Assembly (NCBI GenBank): GCA_049724395.1
Contig: JAUGWO010000116.1
Coordinates: 35,710-99,709, forward strand
Reading direction: 5' to 3'
Origin: Spongospora subterranea f. sp. subterranea
Lineage: Eukaryota > Endomyxa: Phytomyxea > Phytomyxea > Plasmodiophorida
DNA length: 64,000 nt
Shown: positions 24,801-35,922 of the stretch, one piece after another
Numbering within the stretch: the stretch's first letter is position 1
Layout of the letters: the number at the start of each line of letters is the position of its first letter
The notes under the pieces: model-generated
Told to the model about the DNA's origin: nothing
What the model saw: only the letters and a program-made list of their open reading frames with translations
The model's database searches: none
Translations under genes and position numbers: made by a program

Positions 24801-27204
24801 ATCGATCAGTAATTGAGTTGGAAATTCTGGGGCAATCGATGGCGAAGGCGGAAGACGTACTTGGATGAGTTTGACGAAGAAATTGGTGGGCGATCCTTGA
24901 GGAACCAGACATTCATCGTCGAGCAGGCGGAATCCGACGTCCAGCGCGGCCAGCGTGTTCTGACAGTCGTGATAGGCGATGTGGTGCCAGCCGATACCCT
25001 CGCTCACGTACAGGTCCTGCTCGGATTTCGCCAGCACCGTCCCGACGAACAGCGCCTGCAGGCGCTCGTTGCAGTAGTTGATGCAGAACTGCTCGAACCC
25101 GTTCTTGTCGTCGAATCGTTCGAACCCCTGTACCATAATGGGTCAGCTCAAGAAGGCATTTGCTCTAGCAGATTATCAACGAAATCAACAAAAACACGTT
25201 GAATATAATCAGTTCTACGAAGAGGCAGCAACGACGTTCACGTACAAAGACGTCCAGAACTCCAATCTTGATGAGTTCAGCGGGAATTGCACCTCCTTCG
25301 TCAGATTCCACAACATTCGTTGCCGGTGCGGGGTGCAGCGCCAGGTTCATCCGGGCCACGAGCCAGTGAAACAGGCGCGCGTACAGCTCCTTGGCCAGGG
25401 CGTTCTTGGAGGAGATGGACTTGTCGACGGAGACGGGGGAGCAGACGCGATGCCGATCCTGACCGATTTGCCGCGAGATCAGCGCCGAGTTGGTTTTATC
25501 TTCATCTGCAGATCGACATCGTTTATTATCAAGATCAGAAACCGCAAGCAAAAACGACCATCAAACTCGTTGAATCAGGGCCGTTTCCCGCTGGAAACTG
25601 CGTTTGTGAACGATAGGGTGAAGTGAAATGAGCAACGATTACCGAGAGTGGTGAGCTTGAGGAACCATGTCAGATGGGAGCCGGGCACAATCTGGGCGTT
25701 GCCCAGGGCGTCGGACACGAACTCCAGGTTGGACAGGTGCAGTATGGCGGCCAGGACGCGGGTCACTGCCAGAATCTCGCCCTCGCCCATCCCCACGGTC
25801 GCCATCGCCGCCGTGATCGCTGGCCATTCTTCCCCCGGTGTTGCCACCTGTCGACCGCATCAGCAAAAAAAAAAAAACCGACCGTTATTGCAAATTCAAC
25901 AGATCCAAAACGCAAAAGTCAGTAGATTTCAACGCTGTTGAAATAATCGATTTGGAACGAGTTGTTGATGATATCGGTGGATTCGCCTCTGACCTGTAAT
26001 GATGGAATCGATGGGCGTCTTATTCTGACCTTGGGCGCTGGAAGCGGTCCCGACAGCCCCGTTGGCACCAGCATGGAGTAGGCGGCGGCGCGAGGCACCA
26101 GGCCCAGTTCGCTACGCAGGGCGGACTCCTGGCGCCACTGCACCAGCGTGTACAGGGCGTGGAACGTCCGTTCGCCGATCGAATGGCTGACGACCCGCGA
26201 TGTCTCCAACATGAAGTACGCCATGCTGGCGTGCACCATTTGCCCCGAATTACGATCGATGCTGATCTCCAGGTATTTCCCGAAGCGGGAGCTGATCCCA
26301 GCGTGAATATGAAACCGATCATGATTGGCATTCGATCGGGGGATGTTCAAGGTACCTGTTATCGTTGCGAGACGTCTGGGCGTTGCCGAACGCCTCCAGA
26401 ATCGGGTTGCATTGCAGGATACACGTCTGGATCTGGCTACTGACTGAGTAAATCCAGGTCGTCATTGGTCAGAGCATTGTTCCAAAGACAAAATCGCGTT
26501 TCCGAAATGACAGTGACGTTGCGGAAAGAACCTGTTCTTGTAAAGATTGACACCGGGAGAGAAACAATTGCCAAAAACAGGAAATGACAGTTGCGGAAGG
26601 GACGGGATTAAAGATATGTGAACTGACACGTTCGTGTGATATGGCACGAAGCCGATATCTCTGTTAGCATCTGCAGTGCATATTTCGCCGTCTCGGTTTT
26701 GCCGGATCCGGAATCGCCGCAAATGATAAGCGACTGGGCGACGCCGGTCTGGCGAACTCGTTCGTGGCAGCGGCGCGTGATCGTGAAGATGTGTGGCGTG
26801 GTGTCGTCCCGGTGCTCGATGGCGTGGCGCATGCGGTCGAGCCCATAACAGCCCGGGACGCTCTTGAACGGGTTGACCGAGATCAGGGTCGGCCCGGCCA
26901 CCGTATAGACCAGGTCGCGGTGGTAACGTGCCCTGAGCGTTGCCAGTAACGAGGCGACGGTAACGCGATCCAGACGGGACAGGTCGTCGACCAGAGCCAG
27001 GTCGACACTGGCGTCGTTGCCAATCGACACCAGGCTGGACGTGAGGACCTGGCGCTGGGCCGAGGTCGGTACGGCCGCCGGCTCGACGATCGCGACCTCG
27101 ACCGTGTCGTTGTCGATGGCGGTGACGCGAGCCCGAACCCAGCCGTGATCGGCGTCCGGGCACCACCATTCGCTGCCAGTTTGGAGATCGCCCACCAGCG
27201 ACAT
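21894..27204 (-). CDS. Myosin with PTEN-like pseudophosphatase and C2 tail
   Basis: Actin motor with an unusual tail. Twelve exons (27204-26648, 26439-26356, 26291-26030, 25847-25643, 25505-25246, 25127-24861, 24659-24477, 24341-23471, 23225-23039, 22903-22676, 22607-22472, 22169-21894) join in frame to 1171 residues. Motor: P-loop GDSGSGKT (163-170), switch I NDNSSRFGK (about 211), switch II DVFGFE (about 454), HFIRCVKPN (about 663). A probable IQ motif lies near 792-806. Then comes a PTEN fold: SHKGRFRIYNF (886-896), HFPFSGHAP (about 915), P-loop HSKAGKGRC (950-958), AAYLLHS, PSQRRYV, and a C2 half with CPLVGDVKIEVLS. PTEN has HCKAGKGR and FEDH, so here the nucleophilic Cys is Ser and the general-acid Asp is Gly, while the Arg and both Lys remain. 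Catalysis is probably lost but lipid binding may persist. The last exon boundary and the 3' end are least certain. Confidence 0.85.
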
Positions 27205-28544
27205 GGTGCAGAAAAGTGTTGAGAGGCAACGATGGGGTACGGCCACGCGATCGCAATAACGGCCACAAGTGTTGGCCAGGCCCGAGTTGCAATCGGATCG
27301 TCGAGCCCTGGGTCGTCAACTCGTTGCTTGCCGCTTTGTATTCCGCCTGTCTGCTTTACGAAGACGAATGAAATCGCGCTTGGCATCGGGCTCTTGTTGA
27401 AACAGCAACATTTCCGATAAAACAGCAAGATGTTGGGTAGTTTTCGTTATTCATCATGGCAGATCGCAGTGAAGAAGTTACTTTTTCGAGACCAAATTTA
27501 CGGCTTACAGACAGCGACAAGGCAGAATTGAGGTTGTAGACGAAAACGCCATAATGGTGAGATACTGGATCACACTTGACAAAGCGATTCTCTTGGGATG
27601 TTTCGAAACGAATCACAATTGGTTAGACCATAATCCTGATTGTGCCACCACACCCATTGATTTGGGGCTTAGGCAGACTGTGCCAATTCAAATGCCAGCT
27701 CCGAGATTTATGATGAAATACAGGATGCATTAGAGGACAATATCAACAGGCATCGCAATGAGGAAAACAGGAACTTCACGACCATCACGTGAGGTTGGGC
27801 TTGATGGAATCCGGATGAATGTGCCAACCCATATTTATGACAACTGTTTGAATCTGCTTAATGACATTGACGAGCCTTTGTGTTGTTGTCGCATTGCAAC
27901 CTGAACCGAACTTTTGCACTCCCATTGCATTGGTAAATGGTTAAAGCCGTTTGGGGGGACCTGCGCACCCAATGGAATTGTTGAAGAATGCTGTGAAATG
28001 ACGCGGAAGTTGATTGCTTTCAAAAGTCTCTGTCGCACAGGATTGCCACATAGTGGCTTCTGAACGTGAACTTTCATTTATCGCCTTTTTCCGGATTTGA
28101 GTTGAGGAAGTGCTTCGGTAGCTAACACGCCCTTCAGAAAAAATGGAATCCAGACGAATTCCGGTGAACGGCAACGGAAACGGGAAGGTCCATTACATAG
28201 CTGCTAACAAACGTCGAGTTTTTTAAGTAACAAGAACTGGAGCTCCTGCAGGTAATTTGATCCATCGTGAAATGGCTTCCATGGTTCGTGTGAAGCAGGG
28301 GCTTCGGTTGGCCTTAATTACCTGGCAGGCCAAAGGGTATATCCTGATGAATCAGACGACGGGTTCGTCTGACGAGCCGTCTTGTTTGACGAGACGCAGC
28401 TCCATCCGTTAGCGTGATTGACTGATTGTGCTGGGACTCAGGATTCGTCGGAAGTATTTCGGACCACCCGCGCTTGGTCTTATGCCGGCCGACGCCTCAG
28501 TAAACAGACACTTTCTGATGTATTTGCATTCGTGGCTACGATCT
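27205..28544. other. Spacer between myosin and minisatellite
   Basis: Upstream flank of the minus-strand myosin, so its promoter should lie just above 27204. Short frames overlap on both strands with no domain. A 12-base inverted pair around AATTACCTG lies near 28240-28335. No gene is supported. Confidence 0.5.
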
Positions 28545-29545
28545 AACCTACACTTTCGCCAGTGCCCGTCATGAAACCAATGTGTCGTAGGTTACAGAAG
28601 GACTGGCAACTGAAACACTTTCGCCAGTGCCACATTGTATCGTCATGAACCCAGGAGGACTGGCAACTGAAACACTTTCGCCAGTGCCGCATTGTATCGT
28701 CATGAACCCAGGAGGACTGGCAACTGAAACACTTTCGCCAGTGCCACATTGTATCGTCATGAACCCAGGAGGACTGGCAACTGAAACACTTTCGCCAGTG
28801 CCGCATTGTATCGTGAACCCAGGAGGACTGGCAACTGAAACACTTTCGCCAGTGCCACATTGTATCGTCATGAACCCAGGAGGACTGGCAACTGAAACAC
28901 TTTCGCCAGTGCCACATTGTATCGTCATGAACCCAGGAGGACTGGCAACTGAAACACTTTCGCCAGTGCCACATTGTATCGTCATGAACCCAGGAGGACT
29001 GGCAACTGAAACACTTTCGCCAGTGCCACATTGTATCGTCATGAACCCAGGAGGACTGGCAACTGAAACACTTTCGCCAGTGCCACATTGTATCGTCATG
29101 AACCCAGTGTGGCGTAGGTTACGGGAGGACTGGCAACTGAAAAACACTTTCGCCAGTGCCACATTGTATCGTCATGAAACCAGTGTGGCGTAGGTTACAG
29201 AAGGACTGGCAACTGAAACACTTTCGCCAGTGCCACATTGTATCGTCATGAACCCAGTGTGGCGTAGGTTACGGGAGGACTGGCAACTGAAACACTTTCG
29301 CCAGTGCCACATTGTATCGTCACATTGTATCGTCATGAAACCAGTGTGGCGTAGGTTACAGAAGGACTGGCAACTGAAGCACTTTCGCCAGTGCCACATT
29401 GTATCGTCATGAAACCAGTGTGGCGTAGGTTACAGAAGGACTGGCAACTGAAACACTTTCGCCAGTGCCACATTGTATCGTCACATTGTATCGTCATGAA
29501 ACCAGTGTGGCGTAGGTTACCGAAGGACTGGCAAGCGAAACATAA
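28545..29545. repeat. Minisatellite, 57-bp and 74-bp unit variants
   Basis: About fifteen tandem copies, each with CCAGTGCCACATTGTATCGT and ending near CAACTGAAACACTTTCG. The first two thirds use mainly a 57-base unit. The last third uses a longer unit of about 74 bases with an added GTGTGGCGTAGGTTAC segment, sometimes with a duplicated ATTGTATCGTCAC piece. Because 57 is divisible by three, long frames stay open on both strands, but a protein role is not supported. Copies in the 57-base block are almost identical. Confidence 0.95.
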
Positions 29546-29794
29546 GGCAGGAGACGCGTTCAGCCATTTCATTTCCTGTTGAATGACGTTTGGAAAATAG
29601 CTGAGGTTGTTGCTGCTGAACTAAACCCAAATGACGTCTTGATTCTTACGCAAGCAGATGCTATTACTCGGGTAATTCAAGAAATTTCTGATGATGTAAT
29701 CTGGTTTACTTGCGAAATTAGCAGCTTGGATGACCCCGATAGTTGGATGGACTTTATTGAAGTCTTTTCAAGAACGATGGGGATATTTCAATAA
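29546..29794 (+). CDS. Possible exon, unknown acidic protein
   Basis: Directly after the minisatellite a frame is open for about 80 residues and ends at 29794. It reads as a plausible globular acidic segment (NDVWKIAEVVAAELNPND, then DVIWFTCEISSLDD). There is no ATG at its beginning, so if real it is an exon or a fragment. I do not recognise a family, and no partner exon could be found with confidence. Confidence 0.25.
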   Translation, partial: GRRRVQPFHFLLNDVWKIAEVVAAELNPNDVLILTQADAITRVIQEISDDVIWFTCEISSLDDPDSWMDFIEVFSRTMGIFQ

Positions 29795-29959
29795 ATGGAT
29801 ACAATGTTTATCGTGTAGACTGCAGTAAATCGTAACGATCACACCTACAAAAGATCATGACGCCTCAAAAGAGACATAAACAGAAATTTCGGGATGAAAA
29901 CAGGATTGAGTCCTTTCAGTGCCCTTTGATGGCGGGGTCGCCGTACTTCGCGCATTTAG

Positions 29960-30214
29960 AGCCTTGTTCAAGTGAAATCGCCGCTCGATCTACAGTACTG
30001 TAGCGAAATAAATTTTGTCCGTAAAGTGTAACTTATATTTATATCGCATTCTCGCTCAGATCGCACTGCCTTGTTCAATCGAGTAGTCGAGTACAGTAGC
30101 GCTACGAAACTTCATTTCCGCGCGTTTTTGACGCGGCGACCTCGGAATTTTTACGGACATTGTTGATCACGGCTATCGAGCTAAGATTTCACACTTGAAC
30201 GGGCATTCAAACGA
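29960..30214. repeat. Degenerate inverted repeat
   Basis: The segment around 29960-30035 (TTGTTCAAGTG, CGCTCGAT, TGTCCGTAAA in order) is matched in reverse complement around 30145-30214. The arms are about 65 bases with many mismatches and small gaps. The palindrome CTACAGTACTGTAG lies in the left arm. It is probably an old foldback element; no gene lies between 29795 and 30428. Confidence 0.55.
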
Positions 30215-30428
30215 GGCCGGTAGTTGCGTTTCCCTGTAAAACTTGCTCAACCTGGCTCTTGACATACGCTTCTTGGGTTAAAGCCAGTAGTTGCATCTTG
30301 ATTTGATGGCGAGGTCGCCTTATTTCACACTGAAAGGTGATGACATGCCTGTTATTTGGCAGGTTTTGAAACATTTAGCTGTGTAATGACTTAAATTATA
30401 GAATAGATAAAAACTCTGAACGCTCTGA

Positions 30429-30859
30429 TTATATCGATGTCCTCCGGTCTTCAACGCCAATTTCATCAGAGTAGCTGTCCAAGTCGATCAAACGGGCGTC
30501 GCGTAGAGAATTAGGCAAATAATTTAATGTACCCGTCCTGCTAAGCCGTCTAGCACGAGCCACTAGATCACGAACACGTTTGGTCCGGTGACTTTTTCCA
30601 AATTCTTCCTCTTCAGGCATCAACCTAGAAACGGCTTGTGAACATGGATTCCACTAATAAAAAAATTAAAATGTCCATTTAAACCAGTCACTTTGCAGCC
30701 GGTTAAGATCGTTGAATCTACTGACCTATCATCAAATGTAGACAAATCCATTTCTTCGAAAAATTTGGAGGCGCTTGTGAATCCTCCCAGCATCATTAGA
30801 AACGACCATGCGATCGCCGTTGCTAATTTCAGCGGGTGCTTCGTCCGGCATTGGGTCAA
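30429..30859 (-). CDS. Small putative membrane-anchored protein, two exons
   Basis: Exons 30859-30726 and 30624-30429 (intron 101 nt, GT-AG) join in phase to 109 residues. The N-terminal third is hydrophobic (LATAIAWSFLMMLGGF), like a signal peptide or single membrane segment. The remainder is charged: a Glu-rich stretch (MPEEEEFGKS), a basic run (RTKRVRDLVARARRLSR) and an acidic C-terminus. I know no family. The start could lie in a further upstream exon because minus-strand frames above 30860 also look partly coding. It is convergent with nothing; LipB begins about 0.7 kb away in the opposite direction. Confidence 0.4.
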
Positions 30860-31556
30860 GGAGATGCTCCCGCAGCAGATGATGCAGCGAACGGCCAGGC
30901 CGGCCAGACTCCTAACGGTTCGGATGAGGATTGGGGCGTTGGTTGTTTCGCGAACGGTTCAAACATACAGGGGAGAACGTCAGACGATACGCCCTGTCTG
31001 TGAAAGGTGTCGCGCACACATTGATCTTATCCATGCTGATGATAGTCTGTAGTCATGCATCATGTGAACGGGTTGCGCTAGACAACTTCCAAATCCAGTC
31101 AAGATCCTCTTACTCTCGCAGTGTCGCTGCAGAGCAGCAGCGGCCCCGTCGTCCACGTCTGTGAAGGGAAGTCAGGGTAGAGTCGAGACACACACTGGCC
31201 ATTGGCCAAACGAGTTTGCCCAACCCATCGGCGCATATCCACACTGGAAACCGGCACCCCGAATATCCGAGTATAATGAACTTGAACATATTCTGAAGGA
31301 ACCGGTGTTGTTCATTCGCAGAGATGTAAACTGGAAAAACCTAGGCATACACACACAAAACAAATACACAAACTCGATTTATCAACGAAGTCAGGAATTG
31401 CCAACACAAACCGATACGCAAACGGGAAGAAATGGACAAGAGCGTGACGACCGTTATCACAAAAGTGCGGATCATGGCTTGACATGATTTCCATATTAGG
31501 AGGACGGTTTTTTCGTCCTGGGCGGCGCCATCCCCGTTTCATCTTGCTTTGATCCA

Positions 31557-32370
31557 ATGTTCGGGCGCTCTGCCATTAAGTGCTCAACTTTTTTTCTGGG
31601 GGAAGTTCCGTTTCATAACGCCTGGCGTATGCAGCAGGCGATCATGCACGAAAGACTCGCAGGCCAAGATCGACGGGAGGTTTTGCTGATCTGCCAGCAC
31701 CCCCTTGTCTATACGGCAGGTCGTCGAACGCCAACGGTACCCAATAACCCATCGTTTGACGTTATCAGAGTTGAACGGGGAGGGCAACTTACATGCCATT
31801 GCCCTGGTACAAATACTTTCAATAATGGCCCCGATAGTTTTCTTACTTAATTTATAGGTCAATTAGTTGTTTACCCGTTATTTGATCTTCACCTCTATAA
31901 AATGGACCTAAGATGGTATATTTCAACATTAGAGGTATGATCTGCGTTTGTTGAAAGCATTTTTCCTGAACATCCTTTTTGTCACTCAGTCTTGTGTCAT
32001 CAATGTTTTGGATCGATTTGGAATCAAAGGGAGTCGACATCATCGCTATCCTGGAGTCTGGGTTGGTGCGAATAAACTGGCATCGGTCGGTATTTCCTGC
32101 TCGAAGTGGCTGACGATGCATGGACTATCTGTAAATATAGCGCCAGATCTTTCTCATTTCGATGCCATTACGCCTTGCGGAATCAGCAGCGATGAGGGAC
32201 TTGGTGTCACCAGCATTGAGCATCTGATCAGTCAAAAGACGCCAAAGATTGATGAGGTGACCACACACATCATCAACGAGTTCCAGGAACTGTTCAACAT
32301 CGATTGTGTTAATGATTCCAACTCTCCAGTTCTTTCTGAGCAATCTCGACCTCGAACAATTCCGTTTTGA
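31557..32370 (+). CDS. LIPT2: Octanoyl-(acyl-carrier) transferase LipB
   Basis: Transfers octanoyl from acyl carrier protein to lipoyl-dependent enzymes, the first step of mitochondrial lipoate synthesis. Three exons (31557-31806, 31858-31934, 31990-32370) with 51- and 55-nt introns join to 235 residues. Family signatures: HPLVYTAGRR (about 50), RGGQLTCHCPGQLVVYPLFD (the RGGQ..HGPGQ motif, here with Cys for the first Gly), GVWVGANKLASVGI with the conserved Lys, WLTMHGL, and PCGIS with the acyl-accepting Cys. Length matches the bacterial and mitochondrial enzymes. The start ATG is followed by a short basic stretch that may act as a targeting signal. Confidence 0.93.
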
Positions 32371-32668
32371 TTATCGGGCGTTGGAGCTGTGAAATTGCTG
32401 TTCTATCGGCACAAGACAATTTATGTATATTCCAGCTTTTTCCAGATTGTTTTTTCAAAAAGCAATGGTGGAGTGGACATTGAACGCGAACAATGTATTA
32501 AATAGAATATTTGACTAAGCACGTTCTGCCATGCTTTGATCATAATACCCTTTTTGCTTGGATTGACCTTGTTGCGATGGAACGGGCGACACCACGTTTG
32601 GAGCTTCCATTGTTCCCTACGAAAACCACGTGATTGAAGGAAATTGATACCAGACTGAGTCAAATTTT

Positions 32669-33517
32669 CAAAACCCATGAAAGCGCAACAAAAATTCATG
32701 AGCAGAGCCCATCTGCTTATCAAACTAATGGATGATGGAAAAACAGAAAAAAAAACATACCGAATCTCCCAATAGGTCGTCCTTGAACTGAACAAAACCG
32801 ACTAAAGTGACAATTAAACAGACCGTTGTCAATACACTGAACACAGCCACACTTGTAACGGAGCTCTGCAAGACAACAAACATCAGATGCCTAAGACATT
32901 GGTGAAGAACACAATAGAATAGTACTTCCATGAACGTATGCCCCATATAACTGTCCATTTGCGAACAAAATGCAAAAATAATAAGTGAAATTGACATAAT
33001 TATTTGAATTTTGAAAACAGCATGAAACGTAGTTCGAAACTAAAAACTCATCAAATACAGAGATTCACGTGTTGCATTACATTTGAAGCAACGGATGCCC
33101 AGCGCACGCCTTCACTAAGCGTGACTGTTGCTAAAAAACTGGTTGAAGCAACCAGCGCTCCAAAGGCAATTGAGGGATCCATTTGAATCCACGGGACACT
33201 GATCAAGAGAACAACACAGGAAAATGCCGACCAAACCGTCAACGTGATCATGTACCATACGAGACTGAATTGCATAGTGGCGCTATGCACCGACGCGGCA
33301 GCAGCCTTGAGAAGCGAGTCAAATTGGAATGAAAACCGACCAGAAACGTGATTACCAGTGCGGATATGATAAGCGCCATGCACATCACGAGGGTAAAACC
33401 CCAGGCCGCCCGCAGCTGATTCAGCCGAGTCCATTCGATCGAGGAAATCCTTTCAGGAATGTTGAAAACTGAGGCGCTAACCATCTGATAACTTTGTCCA
33501 ATGGAGCAAGCGAACAC
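32669..33517 (-). CDS. Uncharacterised multipass membrane protein
   Basis: Four exons (33517-33341, 33305-33081, 33039-32761, 32725-32669) all join in phase 0 to 245 residues, with very short introns of 36-41 nt. At least four clear hydrophobic segments are visible: FTLVMCMALIISALVITFL, MITLTVWSAFSCVVLLI, SIAFGALVASTSFLATVTL and SVAVFSVLTTVCLIVTLVGF. Two weaker ones (IIMSISLIIFAF and FMEVLFYCVLH) lie between. The N-terminus is soluble and the C-terminus short. I do not recognise the family; a tetraspan or MARVEL-like protein is possible but lacks a signature. The final exon is the least certain, since the frame beyond 32669 also continues in another phase. It is convergent with LipB. Confidence 0.6.
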
Positions 33518-34814
33518 CGATCGAACGACTGCAACAGATTTGGGCTAAACACAGAACCGGAGTGGGGTCACGACCGAATAATTGTCAGTCACACACGAGC
33601 TACCAACCAACCTGTGTCAATGTGTATCGACTGTTACCAATTGCCAGTACGAGGAGAAGGGCGAATGCATACTGTTACAGCTGGTACTGCAGGGCCTTTA
33701 AGTGTACGGAAGTTTTGCTGGCACAGATAACGGGGTTGCGCGTGATCAGGCTCCAGGGCCAGGCCAGGCCAGGCCAGTCCAGGGTCTGCCAGGGTCCTGT
33801 TCGAGCTTCGACCTCGATTGAGTTCCGGTTGAGGCCAGCTGTCTTTCTCATTGGGTTCCGAGTCGTGTCGTGTGATTCGTCCGGATAACCAGAAAATCCG
33901 ATTGACTTGAAGTTCCTTTTCAATATATTCGTCTCGCTTTTCAGTCTTCTTCAATTGTGTGTCAGTGACGATAGGAACGGATCATGTTCAATTTCATCTC
34001 CTGCCTCTATAGCTTGTTTAGTGAATTCGACAATCTCTGGGTCGTTGGGTCGTCTCCGCTGTCTTTTCTATCCATGCCTGGTACATGGCTTGGTATAAAG
34101 TGAATATCCACCTGATTCTTTCTATGTTAGCTCTTCAGCAATGGGTGGTGTTGATTTGAAACATTGGCCACTTCTATTTGTTAAATAGTGAAATTTGTTT
34201 TAGTTTCGAGCGTTGCTCCTAAGTACCACACCGTTTCTGTACTTTGTATTTTGTGTCCATTGATAGAAAATTTGTCATCAGGTGAGTGCTCATCGAACTA
34301 GATGTTTGTTTTGGGCCATGGCCTATTGAGGCGAATCCGACCCGTCTGTACTGCATGTTTTAGTCCAACGATTTGTGTTATCAATTGGTTTTTGTTATAC
34401 ACCAATCTACATCGATTGTGTGTATGTTGGCACCCGAATCCAGGCTCGTAATCCTGAGATGCCAACACAAGTGGAACCGCGAAAGCGCTGGAAATTTTAT
34501 CTACAGACTGGAGCGTATCTTGTCGCATTGCTGTCCAGTAGAACCGATTAGCTTATTTGCTTGGCAAGTAGAACGCCGTCCACTCTGCAATTCGTTCTGT
34601 ATAATGATGGCACGTTGTGACTCGGCAGGCCATCGTGGACGGCGTTCTGTCGTACGGTTTGTTGCTACAATACGGTTAATCGCAGCTTCCAGCGTGATCG
34701 ATTCTGATAAACATGCAGCTTCGGTGCTGGGTTTTTATGAATCTGTTAATAGGCTAGTATCGCCACTATCACTGTTAGATCAAAAGCGAACGATATTGCG
34801 ATGAGTTGAATCGA
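33518..34814. other. Intergenic stretch
   Basis: No domain-bearing frame. It includes a short CCAGG tandem tract near 33755-33790 and a 14-base inverted pair (AGAACGCCGTCCAC near 34567 and its complement near 34635). A frame at 34373-34804 has low-complexity, unconvincing composition. Confidence 0.5.
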
Positions 34815-35135
34815 CATTTTGTTTAAAGGTGACCTGCATCTGCCCATAGTCTCACTTTCATCGACGTCGAACTCGCCTGGGCATCGAGTCGCTTTTTCCG
34901 GAAGACCGACTGCAGAAATTTAAAAAAAATGAGAATAACCGATAACACATCTTCCATCTCTATCTCTAGTTGTAATTATTTTCCGAATTAGCTGTCTTGT
35001 CGATGTCACCAATCGGTGCCCTGGAGCGTGATATAAACAAAGTTGTCAGGCTGTACTAGGTCCTTCGAAAAAGCGAATTCGACGTCTATGAAAGAGCCAC
35101 TATCGGCAGATGCAAGTCACCGTTAACCAAACGGT
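34815..35135. repeat. Inverted repeat with about 75-base arms
   Basis: The left arm (about 34815-34910) and the right arm (about 35045-35135) match in reverse complement with mismatches and one insertion of about 20 bases. Shared blocks include TTTCATCGACGTCGAA against TTCGACGTCTATGAAA. The loop is about 130 bases and AT-rich. It fits an aged foldback or MITE. Confidence 0.7.
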
Positions 35136-35246
35136 CTTTGATCGAATCAGCTCACAACAAGATCGTTGGCTTTCGATGTAATATCGATAGTAGCGATACT
35201 AGACTGTTGACATATTCATCAAGAACCAGCACTGACCAGATTCGAG

Positions 35247-35570
35247 ATGTTGACATTTTTGATTGCTCTTTCCAGTTCTCTTGTGATACGATGTGCCGTT
35301 GGTATTCCCAATCGCCATCTCACTAATTCGGTTAAACGGTTATTGCTCCGACCGCACTGCATCGTTTTAATGAATGATTGGCTGACGTCGAACACATCGC
35401 TGTGGCAAGGCATTGAGCAAGTTTCTGCAAGGTGCGAAACAAATATCTGACGATCTTCGAGAAGGCGTTATCGCTGGATTCCCCCGCATCTAGGCGTAGA
35501 TTGGCGCTGGCGGCGCACATCGACGTTCAAGGCCCGGGAACGACCCGCTTCAGCGCTAAAACCTATTGCA
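35247..35570 (+). CDS. Possible two-exon fragment, unknown protein
   Basis: A frame from 35247 to a donor near 35431 could join across a 63-nt intron to an acceptor near 35494 (GCATCTAG). The product would have a basic mixed segment including NDWLTSNTSLWQGIEQVSA and then LALAAHIDVQGPGTTRF, after which another GT follows. Splice signals are acceptable and phase is kept, but no domain is recognised and both ends are undefined, so this may be chance. Confidence 0.25.
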
Positions 35571-35922
35571 ACACTGGTAAAGCCTCTTTTCTCTTTGTTT
35601 TGAGCTTCTCTTTTCGTGACCGTATTGCTATGTGTAATTTACGTCTGAGTGTGTTTCTTGGTGTAAGTGCCACCTTCAGTTTTTCGGCATTGCAGTGAAT
35701 GTCAACAGACCGATACGATGCTGTGATGATTTATCGATTGCTGTCTCAAGCGCCATAGTTGCTAATCTGTTGCCAAGTTTGTTACTCGTTTGTGACATCG
35801 CGGTCATCAATGACGTGATTTTCCTCTAATTTATGTCACCCCAAAATCGATAAATACGCGCAATATATGTCAGCAGTAAATCCGTGTATGCCACCAAAAA
35901 TGGCGCGCAAATTTGAATCGAG

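Noticed and set aside
28545-29545. CRISPR-like array
   Set aside because: Units are contiguous with no unique spacers and the genome is eukaryotic.
28543-29582. Long frames on both strands of the 57/74-bp array
   Set aside because: Produced by a unit length divisible by three; open on both strands, no start context or fold.
34373-34804. 143-residue plus-strand frame
   Set aside because: Composition not protein-like, no domain, no splice support.
35247-35570. COMM-domain protein
   Set aside because: One frame reads HLGVDWRWRRT, faintly like a COMM domain, but it is not the frame supported by splice phase, so I did not assign it.
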